A model generated the notes under the pieces. That model saw only the letters and a list, made by a program, of their open reading frames with translations. It did no database searches and was not told the origin of the DNA. From Spirochaetales bacterium (GTDB lineage Bacteria; Spirochaetota; Spirochaetia; DSM-27196; Alkalispirochaetaceae), in NCBI GenBank assembly GCA_028282545.1, contig JANQHT010000088.1:1-64000 (forward strand): DNA of 64,000 nt, in the 5' to 3' direction. The first letter of the stretch is position 1, and each line of letters begins with the position of its first letter. The position numbers and the translations under genes are program-made. Positions 35,232 to 43,415 of this stretch are shown piece after piece.

Positions 35232-37218
35232 ACTCGAAGAGGCGATCTCCGATTATTCCACGGAAGATCAGAAGCTGATTGTCTCAGCCGCCAATCGAGC
35301 ACGCAAACTGCACGCCGGCCAAGCCCGGGAAAGCGGTGAACCCTACTTCACCCACCCCCTCCAGGTTGCGGAGATCCTGATAGGCGTTCGCCTCGACCAG
35401 GACACGATCCGTGCCGCGCTTCTCCACGATTGTCTCGAGGACACGCGTCTCAGCAGGAGCGAACTCCGCCGTGAGTTCGGCAAAGAGGTGGAAAACCTCG
35501 TCAACGGCGTAACGAAAATTTCGATCGTCAAGGCGAAGCACAAGTCGGTGCAGGAATCTGAGACGATTCGAAAGATGTTGCTCGCCATGGTGAAGGATAT
35601 TCGGGTGATCCTGATCAAGCTGGCGGACAAACTGCACAACATGCGCACCCTCGATTACAAACCCGATTCCCAACGCCGCCGGGAGATCGCCCAGGAGACG
35701 TTGGACATCTACGCTCCCCTGGCGGGACGCCTGGGAATCAGTTGGATGAAGGATGAATTGGAGGACCTGGCGCTCAAGCACGTCAACGCAAACGCCTATC
35801 GGACGATCAAGGAGTACGTGGCGGAGAAAAAAACGCAGCGCGCCGGTTACCTCCAGCGCGTGAAGGATGCGATCGACGCCGCCGCACGGGAGGAGGGGCT
35901 TTCAATTGAAGTAACCGCCCGGGCGAAACACTTCTTCTCGATCTACCAGAAGATGAAGAAGCTCGGGAAAGACCTGGACGAAATTTACGATTTGCTCGGC
36001 ATTCGCCTTCTTGTGGACACGACAAACGAGTGCTACCAGGTGCTGGGACTCGTACACCGCCTGTGGCCGCCCATTGAAGGTCGCTTCAAGGACTACATCG
36101 CGATGGCCAAGACCAACCAGTACCAGAGTCTTCACACAACGGTGCTGTGTTTCGAGGGGAAAATAATCGAAATACAGATCCGAACCCGGTCCATGCACAA
36201 CACGGCGGAGTTCGGTGTCGCCGCGCACTGGCTCTACAAACAACGGTCGCTCTCCGGTCGAGCCCTCCCGCAGGATATCGCTATCGTCAATCAGGTTCGC
36301 GGCCTCACGGACGCACGCATCACCTCCGGCGAGTTCCTCGAAGAGATCAAGCGCGAAATCCTGCGCGATTCCATCTACGTCTTCACTCCCAAAGGTGACG
36401 CAATCCAGCTTCCCAAGGGCGCGACCGCCATCGATTTCGCCTACCACATCCACACGGAAGTCGGGAACCACACCAACGGCGCCAAGGCGGACGGGAGTAT
36501 CGTTCCCCTACGGGAACCGCTGAAGAATACTCAGGTAATCGAAATTCTCACCAGCCCCAACGCGAAACCACACGTCAACTGGCTTCGGTACGCCCGGACG
36601 TCCCGGGCACGCAACAAGATTCGAAACTGGCTCAACAAGCACGACGAAACGTTGATCATCAATCAGAGCATAATCGCGCGTAAACAGCCCGAACCGCCGG
36701 TGCAGGCGGAACCCCGCCCGGTCTCGAACGAGACATCGGAGATTCTCGACCGGCACAAGGTGGCGGTGCGCGTCGGCGACGAACGGAACATGATGATTCG
36801 TTTTGCCCAGTGCTGCAAGCCGCGGACCGGTGACGAGATCGTCGGATACGTCTCGCGGGGACGCGGGATCATCATCCACCGTCGGAACTGCCGGAACCTG
36901 AGCAGTATCGCCGAGGTGGAAGAGCGTCTGATCGATGTCGAATGGGAGACCGTATCCCCGAAAACGACCAAGCGGTACCGTGTACGGTCGCGGCCGACGA
37001 ACGATCTGTTCAGCGAGATCGAAGGAGCGGTCCGAAAGTTCGGCGGGCACCTTATCGAGGGACGCGTGGACGAGGAACCGTCGGGCAACCTGGAGGCGCT
37101 CTTCACGCTCGAGATCGAACGCCGCCAAGATCTCCGGAAAGTCACCAAGTGCATTCGCGCGATCCCGTCTATCATGTCCCTGAGCGAAGGCGGTGCAGAT
37201 CGCGCCGCGGCCGTATAG
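35209..37218 (+). CDS. Bifunctional (p)ppGpp synthetase/hydrolase, RelA/SpoT family
   Basis: 669 aa from GTG 35209, which has AGGAGAGG about 7 bases upstream; a longer frame from 35137 would sit inside prmC. The HD hydrolase domain is intact (HPLQVAEILIG, AALLHDCLEDT). The synthetase domain shows RAKHFFSIYQKMKK, LGIRLLVDT and YQSLHTTVLCFEGKIIEIQIRT. The TGS domain (YVFTPKGDAIQLPKGATAIDFAYHIHT) and a C-terminal ACT domain complete a long RSH protein. It makes and degrades the alarmone in amino-acid starvation. As the only RSH in this window and with both sites intact it is probably bifunctional. Confidence 0.95.
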   Translation: MALTTIRELEEAISDYSTEDQKLIVSAANRARKLHAGQARESGEPYFTHPLQVAEILIGVRLDQDTIRAALLHDCLEDTRLSRSELRREFGKEVENLVNGVTKISIVKAKHKSVQESETIRKMLLAMVKDIRVILIKLADKLHNMRTLDYKPDSQRRREIAQETLDIYAPLAGRLGISWMKDELEDLALKHVNANAYRTIKEYVAEKKTQRAGYLQRVKDAIDAAAREEGLSIEVTARAKHFFSIYQKMKKLGKDLDEIYDLLGIRLLVDTTNECYQVLGLVHRLWPPIEGRFKDYIAMAKTNQYQSLHTTVLCFEGKIIEIQIRTRSMHNTAEFGVAAHWLYKQRSLSGRALPQDIAIVNQVRGLTDARITSGEFLEEIKREILRDSIYVFTPKGDAIQLPKGATAIDFAYHIHTEVGNHTNGAKADGSIVPLREPLKNTQVIEILTSPNAKPHVNWLRYARTSRARNKIRNWLNKHDETLIINQSIIARKQPEPPVQAEPRPVSNETSEILDRHKVAVRVGDERNMMIRFAQCCKPRTGDEIVGYVSRGRGIIIHRRNCRNLSSIAEVEERLIDVEWETVSPKTTKRYRVRSRPTNDLFSEIEGAVRKFGGHLIEGRVDEEPSGNLEALFTLEIERRQDLRKVTKCIRAIPSIMSLSEGGADRAAAV

Positions 37219-37265
37219 ACACAACGCCGATTCGATTATTATTTTTCGCGGTAAGGAGTTCATAC

Positions 37266-37772
37266 ATGGCAACCATCACCTTGAAAGGCGCTCCGGTACA
37301 CACCTCCGGAGACCTTCCGGCAAAAGGCTCAACGCTTCCGGACTTCGTGCTGACTGATTCCGACCTGCAGGACAAGAGTCTCGCGGATTTCGCCGGGAAG
37401 AAGAAAATCCTGAATATCACCCCCAGTCTCGATACGGGGATTTGCGCCGCCAGTGCGCGAGCGTTCGACAAGAAGGTGTCGGAACTGGACAACACCGTCT
37501 GTATCAATATCAGCGCGGACCTTCCCTTCGCAACGGACCGCTTCTGCAAGAGTGAAGGTGTAGAAAACGTGATCACCCTCAGCCAACTCCGCACGCGGGA
37601 CTTTGGCCGCGACTACGGTGTTGAACTCGTTGACGGACCGTTGGCGGGGCTGCTCAGTCGCGCGGTTGTCGTGGCCGACGAGAACAACAGGGTCGTGTAC
37701 ACCGAACAGGTGCCCGAGATCGCGCAGGAACCGGACTATTCCGGGGCGATCGCAGCCGTTACCTCGATTTGA
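37266..37772 (+). CDS. tpx: Thiol peroxidase
   Basis: 168 aa from ATG 37266, preceded by AAGGAG. PSLDTGICAASARAF contains the peroxidatic Cys of Tpx, and ATDRFCKSEGVENV the resolving Cys. Length and the start (TLKGAPVHTSGDLP) match the family. It reduces peroxides with thioredoxin in the cytoplasm or periplasm; no signal peptide is visible. bioY starts in its last codons (TTGA). Confidence 0.95.
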   Translation: MATITLKGAPVHTSGDLPAKGSTLPDFVLTDSDLQDKSLADFAGKKKILNITPSLDTGICAASARAFDKKVSELDNTVCINISADLPFATDRFCKSEGVENVITLSQLRTRDFGRDYGVELVDGPLAGLLSRAVVVADENNRVVYTEQVPEIAQEPDYSGAIAAVTSI

Positions 37773-38323
37773 CCGGTTCATTTCGCCGGACCACGCGCGT
37801 CTACGCCGCGGGAATGCTCGCGGCGCTAATTGCGGTGGGGGCCTTCCTTTCGATTCCCATACCCTTCTCGCCGGCGCCGATAGTCCTTCAAAACCTGTTT
37901 GTCATCCTGGCGGGGCTGCTTCTTCCGCCGGTGTGGGCATTCCTTTCGGTAGCCGCGTACCTGGTGCTCGGCGCGATTGGACTTCCCATTCTCTCCGGCG
38001 CCTCGGGTGGTCTGGCCCATTTCGCCGGCCCCACCGGCGGCTACCTCTTAGGCTTCGCCGTAGCGGCACCTCTAACGAGCCTGGTGGCCGGAGAACGCCG
38101 CGTGCTCTGGCGCACTGTGACGGCCGTGGCTTCCGCAATCGTTGTTACCTACGCGTTCGGCGTCCCCTGGCTCGCCCGGGTCGCGTCCCTACCGGCACGG
38201 GCGGCTCTGGTAGCCGGGATGGTCCCATTTCTCCCCGGCGATATCGCCAAGGGAATCGTGGCGGTACTGCTGGTACGGGCTCTTCCAGAGGAAACGTGGC
38301 GAACCTTGCGCTCGACGGCGTAG
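37769..38323 (+). CDS. bioY: BioY biotin transporter substrate-binding subunit
   Basis: 184 aa from TTG 37769 overlapping the tpx stop. Six hydrophobic segments and the family motifs PIPFSPAPIVLQNLFVILAGLLLPP, GLPILSGASGGLAHFAGPTGGYLLGF and FLPGDIAKGIVA are clear. BioY binds biotin in the membrane. The downstream ATPase and T component complete an ECF transporter. Confidence 0.93.
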   Translation: MTGSFRRTTRVYAAGMLAALIAVGAFLSIPIPFSPAPIVLQNLFVILAGLLLPPVWAFLSVAAYLVLGAIGLPILSGASGGLAHFAGPTGGYLLGFAVAAPLTSLVAGERRVLWRTVTAVASAIVVTYAFGVPWLARVASLPARAALVAGMVPFLPGDIAKGIVAVLLVRALPEETWRTLRSTA

Positions 38324-39003
38324 CTCTCGACCTCGGGGGCGTCCGCGTCCTCCAGCCAATATCGACCGCCTTTGCCCGCAGCCGGGTGCGCTTGGTCCTG
38401 GGGGCCAACGGCAGCGGGAAATCGGTCCTCCTCTTGAGTGCCTTGGGACTGATTGAACCAACCGAGGGGCGCGTCACCTGGAACGGCCGCCCCCTGCAGC
38501 AATCGGAACGGCAGATGCGCAGGCGGACCACCACCGTCTTTCAGCGCGGGGCCAACCAGATCCTTGGCGAAACGGTTCGCGATGATCTCCAGATCAGTCT
38601 CGCCGCCGGCGGCGTGGACGCCCCGGAGTGGCCGGGGCGCATCGCCGCCGCGGCAAAACGATTCGGGTTGGAACCGTGGCTCGACCGTTCGCCGCAATCG
38701 CTTTCGGGCGGTTTTCAGCAGCGCCTCGTTCTTGCGGCTGCAACGATCGCTTCGCCGGATATCCTCTTCCTGGATGAACCTCTGCTCGAACTCGACTATT
38801 GCGGCCGGACGTTCTTCGTGGAACACCTGACCGAACAGGCGCAATCGGGAATGGGCTTGGTGATCGCCACCCACAATTACCGGATGTTCTGGGGCATCGC
38901 CGATGAGGTGCTCATCCTGGTGAACGGAACCGCGGTCTTCGACGGACGGCCGGAGGCGGCAATTCCCCACATCACTCGGGAAAACGGGTTGGAGCCGTGG
39001 TAA
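38296..39003 (+). CDS. bioM: BioM-type ECF transporter ATPase
   Basis: 235 aa from GTG 38296 (AGAGG upstream), overlapping bioY by 28 bp. It has Walker A GANGSGKS, the Q-loop VFQRGANQ, signature LSGGFQQR, Walker B ILFLDEPLLELD and the switch histidine in ATHN. It energises BioY with BioN. The frame is open much further upstream but that part lies within bioY. Confidence 0.92.
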   Translation: MANLALDGVALDLGGVRVLQPISTAFARSRVRLVLGANGSGKSVLLLSALGLIEPTEGRVTWNGRPLQQSERQMRRRTTTVFQRGANQILGETVRDDLQISLAAGGVDAPEWPGRIAAAAKRFGLEPWLDRSPQSLSGGFQQRLVLAAATIASPDILFLDEPLLELDYCGRTFFVEHLTEQAQSGMGLVIATHNYRMFWGIADEVLILVNGTAVFDGRPEAAIPHITRENGLEPW

Positions 39004-39704
39004 CGCGGAGCATCTTCACGGGAGACTCGGCAACATCGCTTGCGCCCCGCGACGCAACCGGCTCTATACTCCTTACGTTTCTGCTGTTCCAGGTGTTTCT
39101 TCTGCGTTCACCTCTGCCGGTACGCGTGGTTGCCGCGTGCATTGCCGTTTCCGGCGCGGTACGACTCGCTTCCCTCCGGTCGGTGGTCCTTGCCGGTGTA
39201 CCCGTTCTCATCTGGGCCGGGTTCGTTACGCTCGGGGGCGTCCTCATGGGCTCCGGTACGCCGGCAGGTGTACGGCTCGGAGTGACGCTCTTTGCCATGG
39301 TCGCAGCGGCGATCTGGTTCTATCGTCTGGTGGGCCCCGCCCGAATCCGGGCCTGCATTCGGACCCTTACCGGGCGTACGCGGATACCGATGCTGAAAAC
39401 GCTCGGAGAGGTCATGGCGTCGTTCTTCGAGGTTCTCCCGGAGGTAGAGTCGATTCTCCGGGGCACCCTCATCGCCGCCCGTGTCCGCGCCGGGAACCGG
39501 CCGTTTCGCGTTCGTGTGGTGGCGCTCCGGCGCGCTCTTGTCCTGCTTGCCTCCACGCCGGCCCGGCGCGCCCGGGTGCTTGCAGTTCGCGATGCCGGCG
39601 AGTACGGGAGTGACCAGCGCCTGTTCCGTCGCGGCCGGTACGTCTTGGCCGGCCTGGGGGCGATCGCGATTCAGGAAATCCTGCGGGCGACCTTTGCACG
39701 ATGA
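38997..39704 (+). CDS. bioN: BioN/EcfT-like transmembrane component
   Basis: 235 aa from GTG 38997, overlapping bioM by 7 bp. Hydrophobic helices in the first 110 residues are followed by the coupling region (VMASFFEVLPEVESILRGTLIAARVRAG), which includes a short A-R-G/A-R-A type motif contacting the ATPase, and a final hydrophobic helix. Sequence similarity to EcfT is modest; position between bioM and trmL supports the call. Confidence 0.8.
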   Translation: MVTRSIFTGDSATSLAPRDATGSILLTFLLFQVFLLRSPLPVRVVAACIAVSGAVRLASLRSVVLAGVPVLIWAGFVTLGGVLMGSGTPAGVRLGVTLFAMVAAAIWFYRLVGPARIRACIRTLTGRTRIPMLKTLGEVMASFFEVLPEVESILRGTLIAARVRAGNRPFRVRVVALRRALVLLASTPARRARVLAVRDAGEYGSDQRLFRRGRYVLAGLGAIAIQEILRATFAR

Positions 39705-40162
39705 TCCACGTGGTCCTCTTCGAACCGGAGATCCCGCCGAATGCCGGGAATATCGCCCGGACCTGCGCAGCCACAGGCGCGGCACTGCATCTGATAGAAC
39801 CTCTGGGCTTCTCCCTGGATGATCGCCACCTTCGCCGGGCCGGACTCGATTATTGGCCGGAGGTCGACCTTTCCGTGCACCCCACGTTTGATACGTTCCG
39901 TGACACCGCCCGACCCACCCGCCTCTGCGCCCTCAGCACGCGTGGCAACAGGTTCCACACGGAAATACCCGTTGAGCGTGACACCTTTCTGCTTTTTGGG
40001 CCCGAGACACGGGGGCTTCCGGAAGCGATACTTGAGCAAGTAAACCCCCACGTTTATCGTATTCCCATGCGTGAACGCCAACGGTCCATCAACCTGTCCA
40101 ACGCCGTGGCGGTGGTCGTCTATTCAGTGCTCACCCGGGGCGGCCTGGACGGGCTTGTATGA
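39701..40162 (+). CDS. trmL: tRNA (cytidine/uridine-34 2'-O)-methyltransferase
   Basis: 153 aa starting at ATGA overlap with bioN. It is a minimal SPOUT enzyme: IHVVLFEPEIPPNAGNIARTCAATGAALHLIEPLGF, LFGPETRGLP and IPMRERQRSINLSNAVAVVVY, which form the knotted SAM site. It methylates the wobble base of specific leucine tRNAs. Confidence 0.95.
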   Translation: MIHVVLFEPEIPPNAGNIARTCAATGAALHLIEPLGFSLDDRHLRRAGLDYWPEVDLSVHPTFDTFRDTARPTRLCALSTRGNRFHTEIPVERDTFLLFGPETRGLPEAILEQVNPHVYRIPMRERQRSINLSNAVAVVVYSVLTRGGLDGLV

Positions 40163-40184
40163 TCGCTGCAACGAGAGGAGTACT

Positions 40185-40967
40185 ATGAAACGAGTTGCCT
40201 GTATCGGAGTCGGGTTTATGGGTTCCGCCGTCGCCGCCGCGATCCGTCGCACCGCGGTAGTCGAAATCGGTGTTGTCGACCGCTACGAGGAGCGCCGGGC
40301 ACGGGCAACGACGCAACTCGGTGCCCGCGATTTTGTCACCGACGCCGCCGCGGCCGCCGATTGGGCGGATATCGCGATCCTCGCAATCAAACCGCAGGAT
40401 CTTGACGACCTTTCGGGTGCGTTCGACGCGCACGATGCCGTGGTCAGCGTGTTGGCGGGAACGTCGATCGCCACGATCCGGGATACGACCGGTTCTCGGC
40501 GTGTGGCGCGGATCATGCCCAACCTCGCCGCTGAGATCGCGCAGGCAACGGTGGGGCTTACCCTCCCGGACGGCGCGGACGACGATCTCGTAGCGGGCGC
40601 CCGGAGCGTGGCGAGCGCGCTCGGAACCGTTCTGGAAGTCCCTGAACGCCTGATGCACGCGGTGACCGCCCTTTCCGGCAGCGGCATCGCCTACGTCTTT
40701 CGCTTTATCAACGCAATGGCGATGGCGGCGGTCCGCGAAGGGCTCCCCTACGACCAGGCGCTGCAGGGGGCGATTTCCGTGGTTTCCTCCGGCGCGCAGC
40801 TTCTCGATCACACCGGTGTGCACCCGGACGAGATGGTGGCGCGGGTCTGTTCCCCCGGGGGAACCACCGTGGCGGGAATTGCCGCCCTTGACCGGCACCG
40901 CTTTAACCACGCGGTCCATGAAGCGGTGGCAGCTGCAGCGCGAAGATCGCGCGAACTTGATACCTGA
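40185..40967 (+). CDS. proC: Pyrroline-5-carboxylate reductase
   Basis: 260 aa from ATG 40185 with GAGAGGAG upstream. It has the Rossmann start VACIGVGFMGSAVAAAI, AIKPQDL, RIMPNLAAEIAQA and the family signature region VTALSGSGIAYVF plus CSPGGTTVAGIAAL. It makes proline from pyrroline-5-carboxylate using NAD(P)H. The gene end contains the -35 of the serS promoter. Confidence 0.95.
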   Translation: MKRVACIGVGFMGSAVAAAIRRTAVVEIGVVDRYEERRARATTQLGARDFVTDAAAAADWADIAILAIKPQDLDDLSGAFDAHDAVVSVLAGTSIATIRDTTGSRRVARIMPNLAAEIAQATVGLTLPDGADDDLVAGARSVASALGTVLEVPERLMHAVTALSGSGIAYVFRFINAMAMAAVREGLPYDQALQGAISVVSSGAQLLDHTGVHPDEMVARVCSPGGTTVAGIAALDRHRFNHAVHEAVAAAARRSRELDT

Positions 40968-40985
40968 ACGGGCGACCGGTACTAT
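40957..40985 (+). promoter_or_regulatory. Predicted serS promoter, leaderless
   Basis: TTGATA (40957-40962), a 17 bp spacer and TACTAT (40980-40985) lie 6 bases before ATG 40992. The -35 is inside the proC coding end. Confidence 0.55.
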
Positions 40986-40991
40986 AGCGCC

Positions 40992-42281
40992 ATGCTTGAC
41001 CTCAAGTACGTTCGTGCCAACGCGGACGCGGTTCGGAAAAACGCCGCCGATCGCGCCGTGGACGTCGATGTAGACGCCGTTATCGCCCTCTACGATAGCC
41101 GCAACGATCTTATTCAGCGCGTGGAAACGCTGCGCACAGAGCGCAACGACAACGCCCGCGCTATGAAGGCCAAACTCGAACCGGAGGAGCGGTCCCGGCT
41201 CATCGACGAAGGACGGCGGATCAAGGAAGAGATCACACGCCTTGAGGAAGAGCTCACCCGTGTCAAGGGAGAACTCGACACCCAGGCGGCGCGCCTTCCC
41301 AACATGACGCACCCGGACGCGCCCATTGGTCCCGGGGAAAGCGCGAACCGCGTCGTTGAGGTCCTAGGAACGCCGACTGCGTTCGCCTTCCAGCCACGGG
41401 ATCACGTGGAAATCGCTACCGATCTGGATCTGGTCGATTTCGAAACCGCCGCACGCGTCTCCGGGCCCAAGTTCTACTACCTAAAGAACGAAGCGGTCTT
41501 CCTGGAGTTAGCCCTCTCACGGTTCGCCCTCGACATCGTGCAATCCCACGGATTTACGCCCACGATTACTCCAGATATCGCGAAGACCGAGATCGTCAGC
41601 GGCATCGGATTCTCGCCGCGAGGCCCCGAGTCAAACATATACGCCCTGGAAGGTGAGAACGCGTGCCTGGTGGGCACGGCGGAGATCACCCTGGGCGGGT
41701 ATCACGCGGGACACACCTTCTCTTCCGACGACCTTCCCGTTCGCCTGGCGGGCCTTTCGCACTGCTTCCGGCGCGAGGCGGGGTCCGCCGGTCAGTTTTC
41801 CCGCGGTCTCTACCGGGTTCACCAGTTCAGCAAGGTGGAGATGTTCGTATACGCCATGCCTGATCAGTCGGAAGAGATCCACGCGCAGATGGTAGGAATC
41901 GAGAAGGAGATCTTTGAACGCCTGGAAATTCCCTTCCGCGTGGTTGACATCGGCTCCGGTGATCTCGGTGGTCCCGCATACCGTAAGTTCGATATCGAAG
42001 CGTGGATGCCGGGGCGCGGCGACGGCGGTGAGTGGGGAGAAGTAACGAGCGCTTCGAACTGCACCGACTACCAGAGTCGCCGCCTGGGCATCCGCTACAC
42101 GCAAACCGTGGAGGGTCGTAAGGAACGCGGTTTTGTTCACCTTTTGAACGGTACCGCGGTTGCCGTGTCGCGGGCGATCATCGCGATCCTCGAAAACCAC
42201 CAGCGCGCCGACGGATCGGTGGCCATCCCGGAAGCGCTCGCACCCTACACCGGCTTTGCGAGGATAGACAAACGGTTGTAA
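40992..42281 (+). CDS. serS: Serine-tRNA ligase
   Basis: 429 aa. The N-terminal coiled-coil arm (about 25-110) is followed by the class II core: GTAEITLGGYHAGHTF, LPVRLAGLSHCFRREAGSAG (motif 2), VHQFSKVEMFVY, EVTSASNCTDYQSRRLGIRY and the motif 3 region LNGTAVAVSRAIIAILENHQ. It charges tRNA-Ser and tRNA-Sec. The mRNA appears to be leaderless. The NeuB gene follows with overlap. Confidence 0.97.
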   Translation: MLDLKYVRANADAVRKNAADRAVDVDVDAVIALYDSRNDLIQRVETLRTERNDNARAMKAKLEPEERSRLIDEGRRIKEEITRLEEELTRVKGELDTQAARLPNMTHPDAPIGPGESANRVVEVLGTPTAFAFQPRDHVEIATDLDLVDFETAARVSGPKFYYLKNEAVFLELALSRFALDIVQSHGFTPTITPDIAKTEIVSGIGFSPRGPESNIYALEGENACLVGTAEITLGGYHAGHTFSSDDLPVRLAGLSHCFRREAGSAGQFSRGLYRVHQFSKVEMFVYAMPDQSEEIHAQMVGIEKEIFERLEIPFRVVDIGSGDLGGPAYRKFDIEAWMPGRGDGGEWGEVTSASNCTDYQSRRLGIRYTQTVEGRKERGFVHLLNGTAVAVSRAIIAILENHQRADGSVAIPEALAPYTGFARIDKRL

Positions 42282-43369
42282 ATCGTCCCCCGCGAATAAT
42301 CGCGGAGATCGGGACCTCCCACGGCGGAAGCATCGACCACGCCCTAAAACTGGTGGACGCCGCGGCCCGGGCAGGGGCGGATACCGTCAAAACCCAGATC
42401 GTCCTAGCGGACGAGATTCTCCATCCGCGAACGGGGTCCGTTTCCCTTCCGGGCGGTTCCGTTGACCTGTACAGCCGCTTTTCCATGCTCGAGCGGGATA
42501 TCGTTTTCTACCGGCGCCTGAGCGAAGCGTGTGAATCGGCGGGAGTGACCTTCCTGGCGTCGGTCTTCGGGAGTACCGGCGCGCAAATGCTGCGACGCCT
42601 CGATCCCCGGGAGATCAAGATCGCCAGTCCCGAACTGTCCCACATACCGCTGCTCCGGGAGATCGCCACCTACGGCGTTCCGGTGCTGCTTTCGACGGGT
42701 GTTTCAACTTTGGCGGACATCCACGAAGCGCTCACCGCCCTTGAATCTGCAGATAGCGTCACCCTCCTCCATTGCGTCACCGCCTACCCGGCGCCGCCGG
42801 AACAGTACAACCTGAGGGTTGTCTCCAGTCTGCGCGGTACCCTGGGCGTACCGGTTGGTGTCTCCGACCACTCCCTCGATGCGGAACTGGTACCGATGTT
42901 GGCGACGCTTCAAGGTGCCGCGGTCATAGAGAAGCACCTGACGCTTTCAAATGCCGCCGATGGTCTGGACGATCCGGTGGCGCTCACCCCGGACCGCTTT
43001 GCCCTCCTCGTTCGGAGCGTACACGCAGCGGCCGAGAGCCTGCCGGCGGGACGCGATCGTATCCTTGATGAGATAACGGTTAGGTACGGCAAGGACACGG
43101 TCAAGGCGGTACTGGGAGATGGAATCAAACGCGTAGCCGCCTGCGAAAGGGGCAACTACGGGCGGACCAACCGGTCCATCCACGCTCTGGTGGATATCGA
43201 GGCCGGCGCAACGATCTCGAAGGAGAACTGCGCGATACTCCGCACGGAGAAAGAACTCCAGCCGGGACTTCACCCGCGCTACTGGGACCAGATAATGGGG
43301 TGCCGCGTGACCTCTCCCGCCGGGGCGGGTGACGGCATCACCTGGCACCACCTTTTAACGCGCCGGTAG
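42272..43369 (+). CDS. N-acetylneuraminate synthase family protein (NeuB/SpsE)
   Basis: About 365 aa. The family's first strand, PRIIAEIGTSHGGSIDHALKLVDAAARAGADTVKTQ, starts upstream of the only canonical start (GTG 42353), so translation must begin earlier. I place it at ACG 42272, 8 bases after GAGG and overlapping the serS stop; ATA 42296 is another option. The TIM-barrel shows IKIASPELSHIPLL, LLSTGVSTLADI, TLLHCVTAYPAP, VGVSDHSLD and AAVIEKHLTL. A C-terminal SAF/antifreeze-like domain follows (NRSIHALVDIEAGATISKENC). It condenses an N-acetyl hexosamine-type sugar with phosphoenolpyruvate to give a nonulosonic acid, fitting the SpsF/SpsG-like genes at the start of the window. Confidence 0.88.
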   Translation, partial: TVVNRPPRIIAEIGTSHGGSIDHALKLVDAAARAGADTVKTQIVLADEILHPRTGSVSLPGGSVDLYSRFSMLERDIVFYRRLSEACESAGVTFLASVFGSTGAQMLRRLDPREIKIASPELSHIPLLREIATYGVPVLLSTGVSTLADIHEALTALESADSVTLLHCVTAYPAPPEQYNLRVVSSLRGTLGVPVGVSDHSLDAELVPMLATLQGAAVIEKHLTLSNAADGLDDPVALTPDRFALLVRSVHAAAESLPAGRDRILDEITVRYGKDTVKAVLGDGIKRVAACERGNYGRTNRSIHALVDIEAGATISKENCAILRTEKELQPGLHPRYWDQIMGCRVTSPAGAGDGITWHHLLTRR

Positions 43370-43400
43370 ACCGCGGACGCGCCCCCGGGCGACGCGCGGT
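43370..43400. repeat. GC-rich hairpin between convergent genes
   Basis: ACCGCG (43370-43375) and CGCGGT (43395-43400) flank inner CGCCC/GGGCG complements. It could slow transcription from both sides, but there is no T tract, so terminator function is doubtful. Confidence 0.3.
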
Positions 43401-43415
43401 TACGGCACAAGCCCG

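Noticed and set aside
40131-41312. 393-residue minus-strand frame
   Set aside because: It lies across proC and the start of serS, both certain genes on the plus strand.
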